Below, one piece after another: positions 25,082 to 33,275 of a stretch of 39,164 bases of DNA. How positions within the stretch are numbered: the first letter of the stretch is position 1; the number at the start of each line of letters is the position of its first letter. The position numbers and the translations under genes are program-made. The notes under the pieces were generated by a model. The model made no database searches. It was not told the origin of the DNA and was given only the letters and a program-made list of their open reading frames with translations. The stretch is taken from the NCBI GenBank assembly GCA_013214545.1, contig JABSQB010000033.1:1-39164 (forward strand). Reading direction: 5' to 3'. The stretch comes from Henriciella sp. Lineage in GTDB: Bacteria > Pseudomonadota > Alphaproteobacteria > Caulobacterales > Hyphomonadaceae.

Positions 25082-25654
25082 ATGACAAAACTGACGGTGA
25101 TCACACCGCCAGCGGAGGAGCCTGTGACGCTCGCCGCGGCGAAAGACTTCCTGCGCATTGGGCATGAGGGAGAGGACGAGCTGGTCGCGCGTCTGCTCCA
25201 GAGCGCCCGGGCGCGGATCGAACAAGCGGCTGGGCTGGCGCTGGTTGAACAGACGCTCCGGGTCGAGTGGCTGGCATGGCCCACGGCCCTGGCCGGGCGC
25301 GGGGCGTTATTGCCTCGCCGTCCGGTGATCGCACTGATCGCTGTTGAGGGTGTCGATGCCGCGGGCGTCCGCACAGATGTGACGGACCGGTTCCGGATCG
25401 ATTGCGGGCGTCTCGGTCTGCGACCCTGGAGCCTCCTGCCGACGATCGAAACCGGCGGCTCGGTCGAGGTTGCTTATCAAGCAGGCTACGGCGCTGCGTC
25501 GGAGGTGCCGGAAGACTTGCAGGAAGCCGTACTGCGCCTGACCGGCGTGCTCTATGCCGCGCGCTCGCCGGGTGCGTTCGATCTCAGCTCCAGCGGAGCG
25601 CTGCCGGATGAGGTCGCTGCCATCCTCGAAGCGCGGCGAGAGGTGCGCCTATGA
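25082..25654 (+). CDS. GTA head-tail connector (g6)
   Basis: The 190-residue protein has the gp6-like connector pattern: an N-terminal helical bundle beginning VTLAAAKDFLRIGHEGEDELVARLLQSARARIE, a beta segment (about 85-140), and a C-terminal helix. In the particle it forms the ring below the portal. It ends in an ATGA overlap with the DUF3168 gene, leaving no room for g7, which in RcGTA lies between them. Confidence 0.85.
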   Translation: MTKLTVITPPAEEPVTLAAAKDFLRIGHEGEDELVARLLQSARARIEQAAGLALVEQTLRVEWLAWPTALAGRGALLPRRPVIALIAVEGVDAAGVRTDVTDRFRIDCGRLGLRPWSLLPTIETGGSVEVAYQAGYGAASEVPEDLQEAVLRLTGVLYAARSPGAFDLSSSGALPDEVAAILEARREVRL

Positions 25655-26079
25655 CCGTCCTGACTGAAATTGACACCCGCGATGCAGACCTGATCGAGCA
25701 TATCCTCAGTCACCTGCGCGCCGACGCAGCGGTGCAGGAATTGCTCGGATCTCCGGCGCGGGTGTTTGATGATGAGAGCCGCGCTGCGCTTTATCCTTAT
25801 ATCGTGCTTGAAAAGTGCGAGCGCCGGGATGCAGGCGCCGCCGGGGTTTCCGGAGCGGAGTACCGGTTGCAATTTGCTTCGCGATCGCGGACCGGGGGAC
25901 AGGCGGAAGCCAAGCGTCTGCTGGCGACTGTGCGAGGCGCCTTGCAACGCGTCGAAACCAGTCTCGCACGCCAGCACATTGTGCTGATCCATCCGACATA
26001 TTCCGACGTCATGCGCGCGCCGAACCGGCAGACGCTCAGAGGCGTTCTGCGCGTTCGCATCATCACAGAGGGGGTCTGA
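25651..26079 (+). CDS. GTA tail terminator, DUF3168 family (g8)
   Basis: The 142-residue protein matches DUF3168: LIEHILSHLRADAAVQELLG near the start, then a beta strand with YPYIVLEKCERRDAG, a helix KRLLATVRGALQ, and a final strand RGVLRVRIITE. This family forms the tail terminator ring in long-tailed phages and in RcGTA. It is translationally coupled to g6. The major tail protein gene follows after three bases. Confidence 0.83.
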   Translation: MTVLTEIDTRDADLIEHILSHLRADAAVQELLGSPARVFDDESRAALYPYIVLEKCERRDAGAAGVSGAEYRLQFASRSRTGGQAEAKRLLATVRGALQRVETSLARQHIVLIHPTYSDVMRAPNRQTLRGVLRVRIITEGV

Positions 26080-26081
26080 AC

Positions 26082-26501
26082 ATGGCCGGGCAAAGAGGCC
26101 GCGATGTCCTGATCAAGATCGCCGACGGGACTGGCACCCAGACCTATGAAACCGTCGCGGGCATCCGCGCCAGCGAGATCGAGCTGAATGCTCAGAGCGT
26201 GGATGGTACAGCCGCCGACAGCCCGGATGGCTGGCGCGAGCTCGTCGCGGGCGCCGGGGTTAAATCCGCCCGGGTGCGTGGGCAGGGCGTGTTCAAGGAC
26301 ACGGCCAGCGACGCGCGAATGCGAGCGGTCTTCTTTGCCGGCGAGATCGCGCAATGGCAGCTGATCATTCCTGGGCTGGGTGAGCTTACCGGCCCGATGC
26401 AGATCCGCGACCTGAAATGGAGCGGCACATATGATGGCGAAGCAGGCTTTGCCATCGCCCTGGAAAGCGCGGGTGCGCTCACCTTCGAGGCCGCAGCATG
26501 A
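26082..26501 (+). CDS. GTA major tail protein (g9)
   Basis: The 139-residue protein is a TP901-1/lambda V-type tail tube subunit. It starts MAGQRGRDVLIKI and has AGIRASEIELNAQSVDGT followed by GVKSARVRGQGVFKD, then beta strands to FAIALESAGALTFEA, all typical of GTA g9. GAGGGGG precedes the ATG. It ends in an ATGA overlap with g10. A longer open frame upstream in the same phase is only a shadow of g8. Confidence 0.88.
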   Translation: MAGQRGRDVLIKIADGTGTQTYETVAGIRASEIELNAQSVDGTAADSPDGWRELVAGAGVKSARVRGQGVFKDTASDARMRAVFFAGEIAQWQLIIPGLGELTGPMQIRDLKWSGTYDGEAGFAIALESAGALTFEAAA

Positions 26502-26773
26502 ACGCGGCGCGCGGTGAAGTGGCGGTGAAGGTCGCCGATGCGGTGGTCCCGATTTGCCTGACGCTGGGCGGTCTGGCCGAGCTTGAACAGCTGTTTGGCT
26601 GTGCCTCGCTGTCGGACCTGCAGCTTCGGATGAGACACTTGTCTGCGGCGGAACTAATAGAGGTGCTGCAAGTCCTGGTGCGCGGCGCGGGTGGCGCGCA
26701 ATCGGTTGAGCGTGTGTCACCGTCTGAAGCGGCGCGGGCAATCGCGGAGGCGTTTCGTGCTGCCCTGGGCTGA
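26498..26773 (+). CDS. GTA tail assembly protein (g10)
   Basis: The 91-residue protein has the order of GTA-family g10: a short beta-rich start (GEVAVKVADAVVPICLTLGGLAELEQLFG), then helices (SAAELIEVLQVLVRGAG; SEAARAIAEAFRAAL). It is thought to act as a tail assembly chaperone with the next gene. Translation is coupled on both sides, by ATGA with g9 and by an overlapping GTG start of g10.1. Confidence 0.8.
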   Translation: MNAARGEVAVKVADAVVPICLTLGGLAELEQLFGCASLSDLQLRMRHLSAAELIEVLQVLVRGAGGAQSVERVSPSEAARAIAEAFRAALG

Positions 26774-26924
26774 GATGTTTCGCGCCGCCGTTTCTCGCGG
26801 TCTTTCGCCAGAGGCATTCTGGCAGCTTTCGGTGCGCGAATGGCTTTGGCTGTCTGCACTCCGAGACCCCTCATTTGATGCCGACGACCTTTTATTCCTG
26901 ATGGAGACCCATCCCGATGGATGA
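26757..26924 (+). CDS. GTA tail assembly chaperone (g10.1)
   Basis: This short gene starts at a GTG (26757) with GGAGG six bases upstream, inside the end of g10, and encodes 55 residues. The sequence LPWAEMFRAAVSRGLSPEAFWQLSVREW is the signature of the small phage tail assembly chaperone family that follows g10 in GTAs, and the tail LLFLMETHPDG is also typical. It overlaps the next gene by eight bases. Confidence 0.85.
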   Translation: MLPWAEMFRAAVSRGLSPEAFWQLSVREWLWLSALRDPSFDADDLLFLMETHPDG

Positions 26925-27294
26925 GATAGAAACCGACTTACAAGCGGCCAGCGATAGCCTGGCGCACCTGGTGGAAGGACCGGGCTTTGAAGCCGCCGCC
27001 TTGCTCGAGCAGGCCTTTGATCGCGCCAGCCTGAACATTGAACAGGCTCTTAGCCGCGCGGCCCGGTCGGGCGAGGCTGACTTCCGGCGCATGGCCGAGT
27101 CGATCCTTGGCGATCTTGCGCGCATCGCGGCTGAGGCGGTGATCGCTCAATCGAGCCTGGGGCAGGCCGGTCAGACCGTAAACTTCAACATGGCGCTCCC
27201 GGGTGGGACCGCTCAAAGACCTGTAATCGGCGCCGCTGGCGCGATTGCCAATGCCGTTGCTCTGGCCGCGGCGAAAGGCGCACGGTTCGGATGA
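26917..27294 (+). CDS. GTA tape measure protein (g11), unusually short
   Basis: The 125-residue protein lies in the g11 position and contains the conserved C-terminal tape-measure segment of GTAs (DFRRMAESILGDLARIAAEAVIAQS, about 51-75, then VNFNMALPGG). As I recall, the RcGTA tape measure is about 220 residues, so this one is roughly half that length; the missing part would be the N-terminal helical region that sets tail length. It starts at ATG 26917 within the end of g10.1 and ends in ATGA with g12. Confidence 0.75.
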   Translation: MDEIETDLQAASDSLAHLVEGPGFEAAALLEQAFDRASLNIEQALSRAARSGEADFRRMAESILGDLARIAAEAVIAQSSLGQAGQTVNFNMALPGGTAQRPVIGAAGAIANAVALAAAKGARFG

Positions 27295-27905
27295 CCGGGT
27301 TTCATGAAGTCAGCTTCCCGATGCGTTTGGCCCTCGGCGCGGTCGGCGGTCCGCAGCGGAGGACCGAGATCGTCACGCTCGCCAGTGGGCGGGAGGTACG
27401 CAACAGCAAGTGGGCCGGGTCAAGACGACGCTGGGATGTTGGCGGCGCCGTGACCGATCTTTCCAGACTGCAAGAGCTGATCAGTTTCTTCGAAGCGCGC
27501 ATGGGACCGCTCTACGGGTTTCGATTTCGTGATCCGGTCGATCATTCGAGCGCGCCGCCTGGTACCTCGGTGAGCAGCGACGATCAGTTCGTCGGCATCG
27601 GCGATGGCACAAGAACCACGTTTCAGCTGAGCAAGGATTATGACGGCGTCAGCCGCGACATCCAGAAGCCCGTCTTCGGCACGACCCGAGTGTCGGTAGA
27701 TGGCACGGAGCTCAACAGTGGTTGGCATGCCTCGACTGAGCGCGGAGAGCTTCTCTTCGACACAGCACCCGCGAACGGCGCCATCATTCGCGCCGGGTTC
27801 GAGTTTGAGTGCGCGGTCCGCTTTGAAAGTGATCAGATCAATGGCGTGGTCGAGGCATTCGGCGCTGGCCGCGTTGTCAGTCTTGGACTGATCGAACTTC
27901 TCTAG
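27291..27905 (+). CDS. GTA distal tail protein, DUF2460 (g12)
   Basis: The 204-residue protein opens with FHEVSFPMRLALGAVGGPQRRTEIVTLASG and contains SKWAGSRRRWDVGGA and FFEARMGPLYGFRFRDPVDH, the hallmark of DUF2460. In RcGTA this protein forms the distal tail ring between tube and baseplate. It has the usual length and is coupled to g11 by ATGA; g13 follows after eight bases with its own GAGGG site. Confidence 0.92.
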   Translation: MTGFHEVSFPMRLALGAVGGPQRRTEIVTLASGREVRNSKWAGSRRRWDVGGAVTDLSRLQELISFFEARMGPLYGFRFRDPVDHSSAPPGTSVSSDDQFVGIGDGTRTTFQLSKDYDGVSRDIQKPVFGTTRVSVDGTELNSGWHASTERGELLFDTAPANGAIIRAGFEFECAVRFESDQINGVVEAFGAGRVVSLGLIELL

Positions 27906-27913
27906 AGGGAATT

Positions 27914-28558
27914 ATGAAACAGATTTCAGAGGCGCTTGCAACTCGGCTCAGCGGCGAGGCGCTCACGCTCTGCCTATGCTGGCGGCTCAGTCGGCGCGAT
28001 GGTGTTGTCATTGGTTTTACCGATCATGATCAGGTGCTCACCGTGCAGGACATGACCTATCAGCCGGGCGGCGCCTGCGAGGCCGGTGCGTTCGTGCAAA
28101 GCGACAGCCTGAAGCCCGGCATGGCGGCAGGCGAGGGTGTTGTGTCGAGCGATGCGATCCTGGAAGCCGATCTCAGGAATGGGCTTTGGGATGGCTGCCG
28201 CGTCCAGGTCTATCAAGCCGACTGGGCCTCGCCCGAGAGTGGCCAGCGTCATGTCTGGAGTGGATATCTGAGCGAGCTGACCCTGACCGAAACGGGGCAA
28301 TATGCGGCGGAGCTCGTCTCGCTGAAATCAGATCTCGAACGTCCGCTGGGCCGCGTGTTGCAAAAGCGATGCGACGCCGAACTTGGCGATGCGCGCTGCG
28401 GCGTCGAGGCCCTGGGCCGGACCTGCGACCAGCGGTTCGAAACCTGCCGCGACGTGTTTGCCAATTCGGAAAACTATCGCGGCTTCCCGCATATGCCGGG
28501 CAATGATTTCATTCTGGCTGGACCTGCGGCCACGAACAATGATGGCGGGCAGAGATGA
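27914..28558 (+). CDS. GTA baseplate hub, DUF2163 (g13)
   Basis: The 214-residue protein matches DUF2163: TLCLCWRLSRRDGVVIGFTDHD at the start, a beta-rich middle, and a C-terminal region with four Cys (RCDAELGDARCG, TCDQRFETCRD) followed by FANSENYRGFPHMPGND. In RcGTA the corresponding hub protein was reported to hold an iron-sulfur cluster in this Cys-rich part. The protein appears shorter than the RcGTA version (about 290-300 residues as I recall), lacking sequence after the hub signature. ATGA overlap with g14. Confidence 0.88.
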   Translation: MKQISEALATRLSGEALTLCLCWRLSRRDGVVIGFTDHDQVLTVQDMTYQPGGACEAGAFVQSDSLKPGMAAGEGVVSSDAILEADLRNGLWDGCRVQVYQADWASPESGQRHVWSGYLSELTLTETGQYAAELVSLKSDLERPLGRVLQKRCDAELGDARCGVEALGRTCDQRFETCRDVFANSENYRGFPHMPGNDFILAGPAATNNDGGQR

Positions 28559-29016
28559 GCCGGGTGCAGATTGTCGAGGCGGCGCGCAGCTGGATCGGCA
28601 CCCCATATCGGCATCAGGCGAGTGTCAAACAGGTGGGGACAGACTGTCTCGGTCTGATCCGTGGGATCTGGCGCGACGTGTATGGTGAAGAGCCAGAGTC
28701 GGTGCCCGCGTATACGCCGGATTGGGCCGAAGCTCTGAAACAAGACACGCTGCTCGATGCGGCGCGGCGGCACCTCAAGGAGATCCCGATTTCGGCGGCG
28801 CAGCCGGGCGACGTGTTTCTGTTTCGCATGGGACTGGGCCATCCCGCCAAGCATTGCGCCGTCGTATCTGGAGCAGACCGGATCATACACGCCTATTGGG
28901 GCAAAGCGGTGTGCGAGACGCGCTTGGTGCCGTGGTGGCAAAGACGCATCGCCGCGGCTTTCGCGTTTCCTGAGCCGGGCTTCACATCCAGCGCACGGCC
29001 CTGTGATCGAGGGTGA
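28555..29016 (+). CDS. GTA tail-associated NlpC/P60 peptidase (g14)
   Basis: The 153-residue cysteine peptidase probably opens the peptidoglycan of the recipient cell during DNA delivery. The catalytic triad of the NlpC/P60 fold is visible: C31 in TDCLGLIRG, H100 in AKHCAVV, and H112 in RIIHAYW. The opening AARSWIGTPYRHQASV is typical of GTA g14. It is coupled to g13. Unlike RcGTA, the next gene is not g15 but a DM13 gene with its own signals. Confidence 0.9.
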   Translation: MSRVQIVEAARSWIGTPYRHQASVKQVGTDCLGLIRGIWRDVYGEEPESVPAYTPDWAEALKQDTLLDAARRHLKEIPISAAQPGDVFLFRMGLGHPAKHCAVVSGADRIIHAYWGKAVCETRLVPWWQRRIAAAFAFPEPGFTSSARPCDRG

Positions 29017-29046
29017 TTGGCACTTGTTCGCGCGGCTTTCTAGATG
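29017..29046 (+). promoter_or_regulatory. Possible sigma70-like promoter of DM13 gene
   Basis: TTGGCA (29017-29022) and TAGATG (29041-29046) are separated by 18 bases in the 72-bp gap after g14, immediately before the DM13 gene. The match is partial (-10 weak). Confidence 0.25.
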
Positions 29047-29088
29047 GGCTGCATCGAACAAGCACGAGTTAAATTTAGGAGACGCACA

Positions 29089-29523
29089 ATGAAACTCACA
29101 CAAGCTGCTTTTGCCGCCCTCGCCATCGGAATGACTGGCATGATGACCGCCGCGCCAGTGATCGCGCAGAGCACGGTCGCCCAGCAAGCCGCCTTCGCCA
29201 CGTCTGGCGATTTCGTCAAGAAGTCCAAGAAACTGAAAGGCTCCTGGTCTGTAGTCGAGCGTGATGGCAAGACCTTCATCGTCTTTGCAGATGATTTTCG
29301 CGCAGCCAAAGGGCCGGATCTGAAAATCTTCCTGTCGCCGAAGAGCGTTGCAGACGCCACGGGTAAAAACGCCGTCGACGGATCGCTGAACATTGGCGAA
29401 CTGAAAAACACCAAAGGTACGCAGGAATATGAAGTGCCGGCCGGGGTCGACCTGTCACAGTATGGCAGCGTTCTCGTTCACTGTGAGGCCTACTCTGTCC
29501 TGTGGGGTGGCGGCGACCTGTAA
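29089..29523 (+). CDS. Secreted DM13-domain protein inside GTA cluster
   Basis: The 144-residue protein has a signal peptide (about 1-26, ending PVIA-Q) and a DM13 domain: GDFVKKSKKLKGSWSVVERDG, FADDFRAAKGPDLKIFLSP, and the conserved end VLVHCEAYSVLWGGGDL. DM13 domains are beta-sandwich modules proposed to bind a redox cofactor or partner; function in bacteria is poorly known. The start at 29089 follows AGGAG. It is not part of the standard GTA set; it lies between g14 and g15 and ends in a strong terminator, like a phage moron gene. Confidence 0.82.
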   Translation: MKLTQAAFAALAIGMTGMMTAAPVIAQSTVAQQAAFATSGDFVKKSKKLKGSWSVVERDGKTFIVFADDFRAAKGPDLKIFLSPKSVADATGKNAVDGSLNIGELKNTKGTQEYEVPAGVDLSQYGSVLVHCEAYSVLWGGGDL

Positions 29524-29547
29524 AGCCGACATCACACTCAACTTTGT

Positions 29548-29581
29548 AAGACCGGTCAGTCCCTCTGGCCGGTCTTTTTTT
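29548..29581 (+). terminator. Strong intrinsic terminator between DM13 gene and g15
   Basis: AAGACCGGTCAG (29548-29559) pairs with CTGGCCGGTCTT (29565-29576, one G-U pair) around a five-base loop, followed by TTTT and more T. It lies 25 bases after the DM13 stop and only 20 bases before the g15 start, so it should cut g15 off from the upstream operon unless antitermination occurs. Confidence 0.9.
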
Positions 29582-29600
29582 GTCCTGGAGGATCATCACC

Positions 29601-32600
29601 GTGGCTGAAATTGTCTTGTCGCAAGCCGGGTCCGTGATTGGCTCTCATCTGCTCCCCAATGGTTTGAGCGTATTCGGGCAGAACCTGTCCGGGGCGGTGC
29701 TGGGCGAAGCCGTCGGGCGGCTTGCTGGCCGCGCCATCGATGCATCTCTGGCACCGGTCTCGGAAGGTCCGCGGATCAAGTCGCTGCATGTCATGGAAAG
29801 CCGGGAAGGGGCAGGGCTGCCGCTGGTCTATGGCCGTATGCGGGTCGGCGGGCAGGTGATCTGGGCCTCACGCTTCAAAGAGTATCGCCGCGAGCAGTCG
29901 GCTGGAAAAGGCGGGCCGAAATATAGCGAGTACACGTATTCGGTGAGCTTCGCCGTGGCGTTGTGTCAGGGGCCGATCACGCGCGTCGACCGGGTCTGGG
30001 CGAATGGCGAATTTGTGACGCTCAGCGAGGTAAACTGGCGCCTCTACTCCGGCACCGACGCGCAGCTGCCCGATCCTCTGATTGAGGCCATTGAAGGCGG
30101 CGGTAATGCCCCAGCCTATCGCGGGACCGCTTACATTGTGTTCGAGGATTTTCCGCTCGACGCTTATGGCAATCGTCTGCCGCAAATGTCGTTCGAAGTG
30201 GTTCGCGCAGGACGGGCCGAGGCTGATAGCCTTAGCCAGCACGTCGAAGGCGTGAACGTCATCCCGGGAAGCGGTGAGTTTGTCTACGCGACCTCTATTG
30301 TCCGCGAGCGTCGCTTCCCGGGGATCGAGCGACCGCTCAACATGAACAATGCGCGCGGCGCCGCGGATTTCTGTCTGTCGCTGGAGCAATTGAGCAGTGA
30401 CTTGCCGAAGGTATCCCACACGGCTCTGACGGTGGCCTGGTTCGGCAGCGACCTGCGCGCCGCGCGCTGCCGGATCCGACCGGGTGTCGAGACTTTTGAT
30501 CGGGAGACCGTGCCATATGCCTGGGCGGTCGATGGCATGGGCCGCGAAGCTGCGCATCTGATCTCACGCACCGATGACCGTCCGAACTATGGCGGCACGC
30601 CCGCCGACCAGGCCGTCATTGAGGGCATACAGGCAATGAAAACGGCGGGGCTCGCCGTGACCTTGTCGCCGTTCCTGATGATGGATATCCCGCCCGGCAA
30701 TGACTTGCCCGATCCCTACGGCGAAAGCGAACAGGCCGCCTTTCCCTGGCGCGGTCGCCTGACCGTCACTGATGACCGGACGGCCTCAGCGCGGGCGGCC
30801 ATCGAGGCTTTCGTCGGAGAGGATGGCGGCTTCGGCTTTCGTCATTTCATCCTGCATCATGCGCGTCTGTCAGTCCAAGCGGGCGGCGTTGACGCCTTCC
30901 TGATTGGATCGGAAATGATCGGGCTGACGCGGGTTCGTGATGATGAGGGACGTTTCCCTTTTGTCGAAGCCTTGATCGAAATTGCCAGTGACGTCCGCGC
31001 GATTATCGGAGATGGGGTTGCGATCTCCTACGCCGCGGACTGGACCGAATATGGCGCCTACCTACCGAGCGATGGCAGCGGCGATGTCCTGTTCCCGCTT
31101 GATCCGTTTTGGGCCTCGCCGGACGTGGATTTCGTTGGCCTCGATTGGTATCCGCCCATGTCAGACTGGCGGGACGGCGATGATCATCTCGACCGGATGG
31201 CCGGATTCGATCAGATCGGCGACGAAGCCTATCTGCAACACAATTTATCCGGCGGCGAGGCCTATGATTGGTACTATGCGAGTGACGCGGACCGCACCTC
31301 GCAGACCCGCAGGCCGATCGCGGACGGCGCTTATGGTGAGGACTGGGTGTTCCGTCAAAAAGACCTCGCCAGTTGGTGGGGCCAATCGCATCATCCGCGT
31401 GCGGCCGGCGTGCGCGATACGAGTGCAACGGCATGGGTTCCCGGCTCCAAACCTGTTCGCCTGATCGAACTCGGCGTACCCGCGGTCGATAAAGGAACGA
31501 ATGCGCCGAACCTGTTCTTCGATCCTAAGAGCGCGGAAAGCCGACTGCCGCATTTCTCAATCGGCGCGCGTGATGACTTGTTGCAACGCCGCGCGCTCGC
31601 CGTGGCCAATACGTTCTGGCGGGGCCAGCCCATGGTTGAGCAGGTCCTGAACTGGGCCTGGGACGGACGGCCCTGGCCGGCCTATCCTTCACGCGAAGAC
31701 GTCTGGAGCGACGGTCCCAATTGGCAATTCGGACACTGGCTGAATGGACGAACGGGGCTAATCAGCGTCGCCGAATTGATTGAGGATTGTGCTGCGCGCG
31801 CTGGTACTGAAATCGATGCGGAGGGGGTCGATGGCGTGTTGGAAGGGTTTGTCCTCGACTCGGTGTCCTCGCTTGCCCGCGCCTTATCTCCCCTCGCAGA
31901 CGCCTTCGATTTCAGCGTGATCGAAACCGAGACCGGATTGCGGGCCGAACATGATGGCACTCAACCGGTCGCGGAGCTTGCGCTTGATGCGGCGATCGAA
32001 GACTCTTTGTCGGCGACTCGTGACCTCCTCGACAAGCAGCCCAGCGCGGTCTCGCTTCAATTCATTTCCGGAGATCTGTCCTATGCCCCGGCCGTGATCG
32101 AAGCGCGTCGAACGGGCGCGGCATCAGAGCTGAAGGTCGGGCTCTCCTATCCGATTGTCATGGGCGAGGGACAAGCCCGCATCCTCGCCGAGCAACGTCT
32201 GACTGACATTTTAGACACCGAGCGCCAGTCGCTGTCGCTTGCGCCAGGGGTCGCGCGGGGACTGGAGATCCTGGACCGGGTGACTGTCGCGGATGCAGAC
32301 TGGATCGTACATCGCATCGAAGAGCGGGGTCTGCAGCGGCGGCTTGGACTGCGCCCGACGCGTGCCCGACCAACGCTCCCCCAAAGTATAGAGCCGCCGT
32401 CTGATGGCGACGCTGCCATCGTGCGCGCGGACCCCGTCCTGCAAATCGTAGACGGGCCCCCGTTAGAGCATCTCGGTGGAGCGGCCGTCTGGGTCGCTGC
32501 CGCGGCCGACCCCTGGATTGGGACATATACACTGAAACTCGGGAGCTCGATTGAAACGCTGTCTGAGGTTGCCACGCTTCGCACTTCGGCGGGGCTTGGT

Positions 32601-33275
32601 GTTCTGACTGCCCCGTTCAATGCGGGGCCGCTCGGACGTTGGGATGAAGGCGGCATGATCGAATTGGAAATGCCGAATGCTTCCTTTTCTTCGATTGCGC
32701 GCGATGCCGTTCTCTCGGGCCAGAACCGGATCTTGATCGAGCATGATACGGGATGGGAGTTGATCGGATGGCAAAGCGCAGAGCTGGTTGCAATTGATAC
32801 GTGGCGGCTGTCCGGTCTCCTGCGTGGACTGGCTGGAAGTCCCGTTCGCGCTGTCGCACCGGGTGCGAGCGTTGTTCTCACCGATGATCGACTGGTCGCG
32901 CTGCCGCTCACGCGCGAAGCGTATGGACAAACCTTCCTCAGCCAGGTCGACGGCGGTGAACTCGGCTCGATTGAGTTTCAGGACCGCGCCAGCTTGCCCT
33001 GGCGGGTCGGACACCTCAGCGCTCGCCGGGTCGCAGGTGAAACGATCGTCAGCTGGACGGCGCGAGGGCCACACTATTCAAACAATTGGGACCTGTCTGA
33101 CACGCCGACCGATGCGGTGTTTCAGATCGAGCTGTATCTGGAAGAGGCGCTGATCTCTCAATTCTCCCAGAGCGAATCGGAGCTTCAGCTGAGTAGCACT
33201 ACGGCGGATAAGATCCGGGTGGCAGAAATCTCTGCAGACGACCGGGTGGGGGAATGGGGTTCCATTCCTTTGTGA
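29601..33275 (+). CDS. GTA tail fibre/host-specificity megatron protein (g15)
   Basis: The 1224-residue protein is the GTA baseplate megatron that forms the tail tip. It starts at GTG 29601 with GGAGG nine bases upstream. Recognisable parts: an N-terminal phage-tail region (SLHVMESREGAGLPLVYGRMRVGGQVIW), a TIM-barrel-like domain (about 330-650) with GLDWYPPMSDWRDG and the Trp-rich NWAWDGRPWPAYPS, and a C-terminal phage-tail-3-like region ending in beta-rich receptor-contact domains. The length is slightly below the RcGTA protein (about 1300 as I recall). No frameshift is seen, so the gene is under selection despite the terminator just upstream. Confidence 0.93.
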   Translation: MAEIVLSQAGSVIGSHLLPNGLSVFGQNLSGAVLGEAVGRLAGRAIDASLAPVSEGPRIKSLHVMESREGAGLPLVYGRMRVGGQVIWASRFKEYRREQSAGKGGPKYSEYTYSVSFAVALCQGPITRVDRVWANGEFVTLSEVNWRLYSGTDAQLPDPLIEAIEGGGNAPAYRGTAYIVFEDFPLDAYGNRLPQMSFEVVRAGRAEADSLSQHVEGVNVIPGSGEFVYATSIVRERRFPGIERPLNMNNARGAADFCLSLEQLSSDLPKVSHTALTVAWFGSDLRAARCRIRPGVETFDRETVPYAWAVDGMGREAAHLISRTDDRPNYGGTPADQAVIEGIQAMKTAGLAVTLSPFLMMDIPPGNDLPDPYGESEQAAFPWRGRLTVTDDRTASARAAIEAFVGEDGGFGFRHFILHHARLSVQAGGVDAFLIGSEMIGLTRVRDDEGRFPFVEALIEIASDVRAIIGDGVAISYAADWTEYGAYLPSDGSGDVLFPLDPFWASPDVDFVGLDWYPPMSDWRDGDDHLDRMAGFDQIGDEAYLQHNLSGGEAYDWYYASDADRTSQTRRPIADGAYGEDWVFRQKDLASWWGQSHHPRAAGVRDTSATAWVPGSKPVRLIELGVPAVDKGTNAPNLFFDPKSAESRLPHFSIGARDDLLQRRALAVANTFWRGQPMVEQVLNWAWDGRPWPAYPSREDVWSDGPNWQFGHWLNGRTGLISVAELIEDCAARAGTEIDAEGVDGVLEGFVLDSVSSLARALSPLADAFDFSVIETETGLRAEHDGTQPVAELALDAAIEDSLSATRDLLDKQPSAVSLQFISGDLSYAPAVIEARRTGAASELKVGLSYPIVMGEGQARILAEQRLTDILDTERQSLSLAPGVARGLEILDRVTVADADWIVHRIEERGLQRRLGLRPTRARPTLPQSIEPPSDGDAAIVRADPVLQIVDGPPLEHLGGAAVWVAAAADPWIGTYTLKLGSSIETLSEVATLRTSAGLGVLTAPFNAGPLGRWDEGGMIELEMPNASFSSIARDAVLSGQNRILIEHDTGWELIGWQSAELVAIDTWRLSGLLRGLAGSPVRAVAPGASVVLTDDRLVALPLTREAYGQTFLSQVDGGELGSIEFQDRASLPWRVGHLSARRVAGETIVSWTARGPHYSNNWDLSDTPTDAVFQIELYLEEALISQFSQSESELQLSSTTADKIRVAEISADDRVGEWGSIPL

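Larger units (their letters stand above)
18889..33275 (+). mobile_element. Gene transfer agent (GTA) structural cluster, RcGTA-like
   Basis: The gene order terS, terL, portal, g3.5, prohead protease, major capsid, g6, g8 to g15 is that of the Rhodobacter capsulatus GTA. GTA particles package random host DNA and are a domesticated prophage rather than a self-transmitting element. Departures from the standard set are a split g1, an antisense ParA pair between g2 and g3, no g7, a short g11 and g13, and a DM13 gene with a terminator between g14 and g15. Release and regulatory genes are not in the window. Confidence 0.88.
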
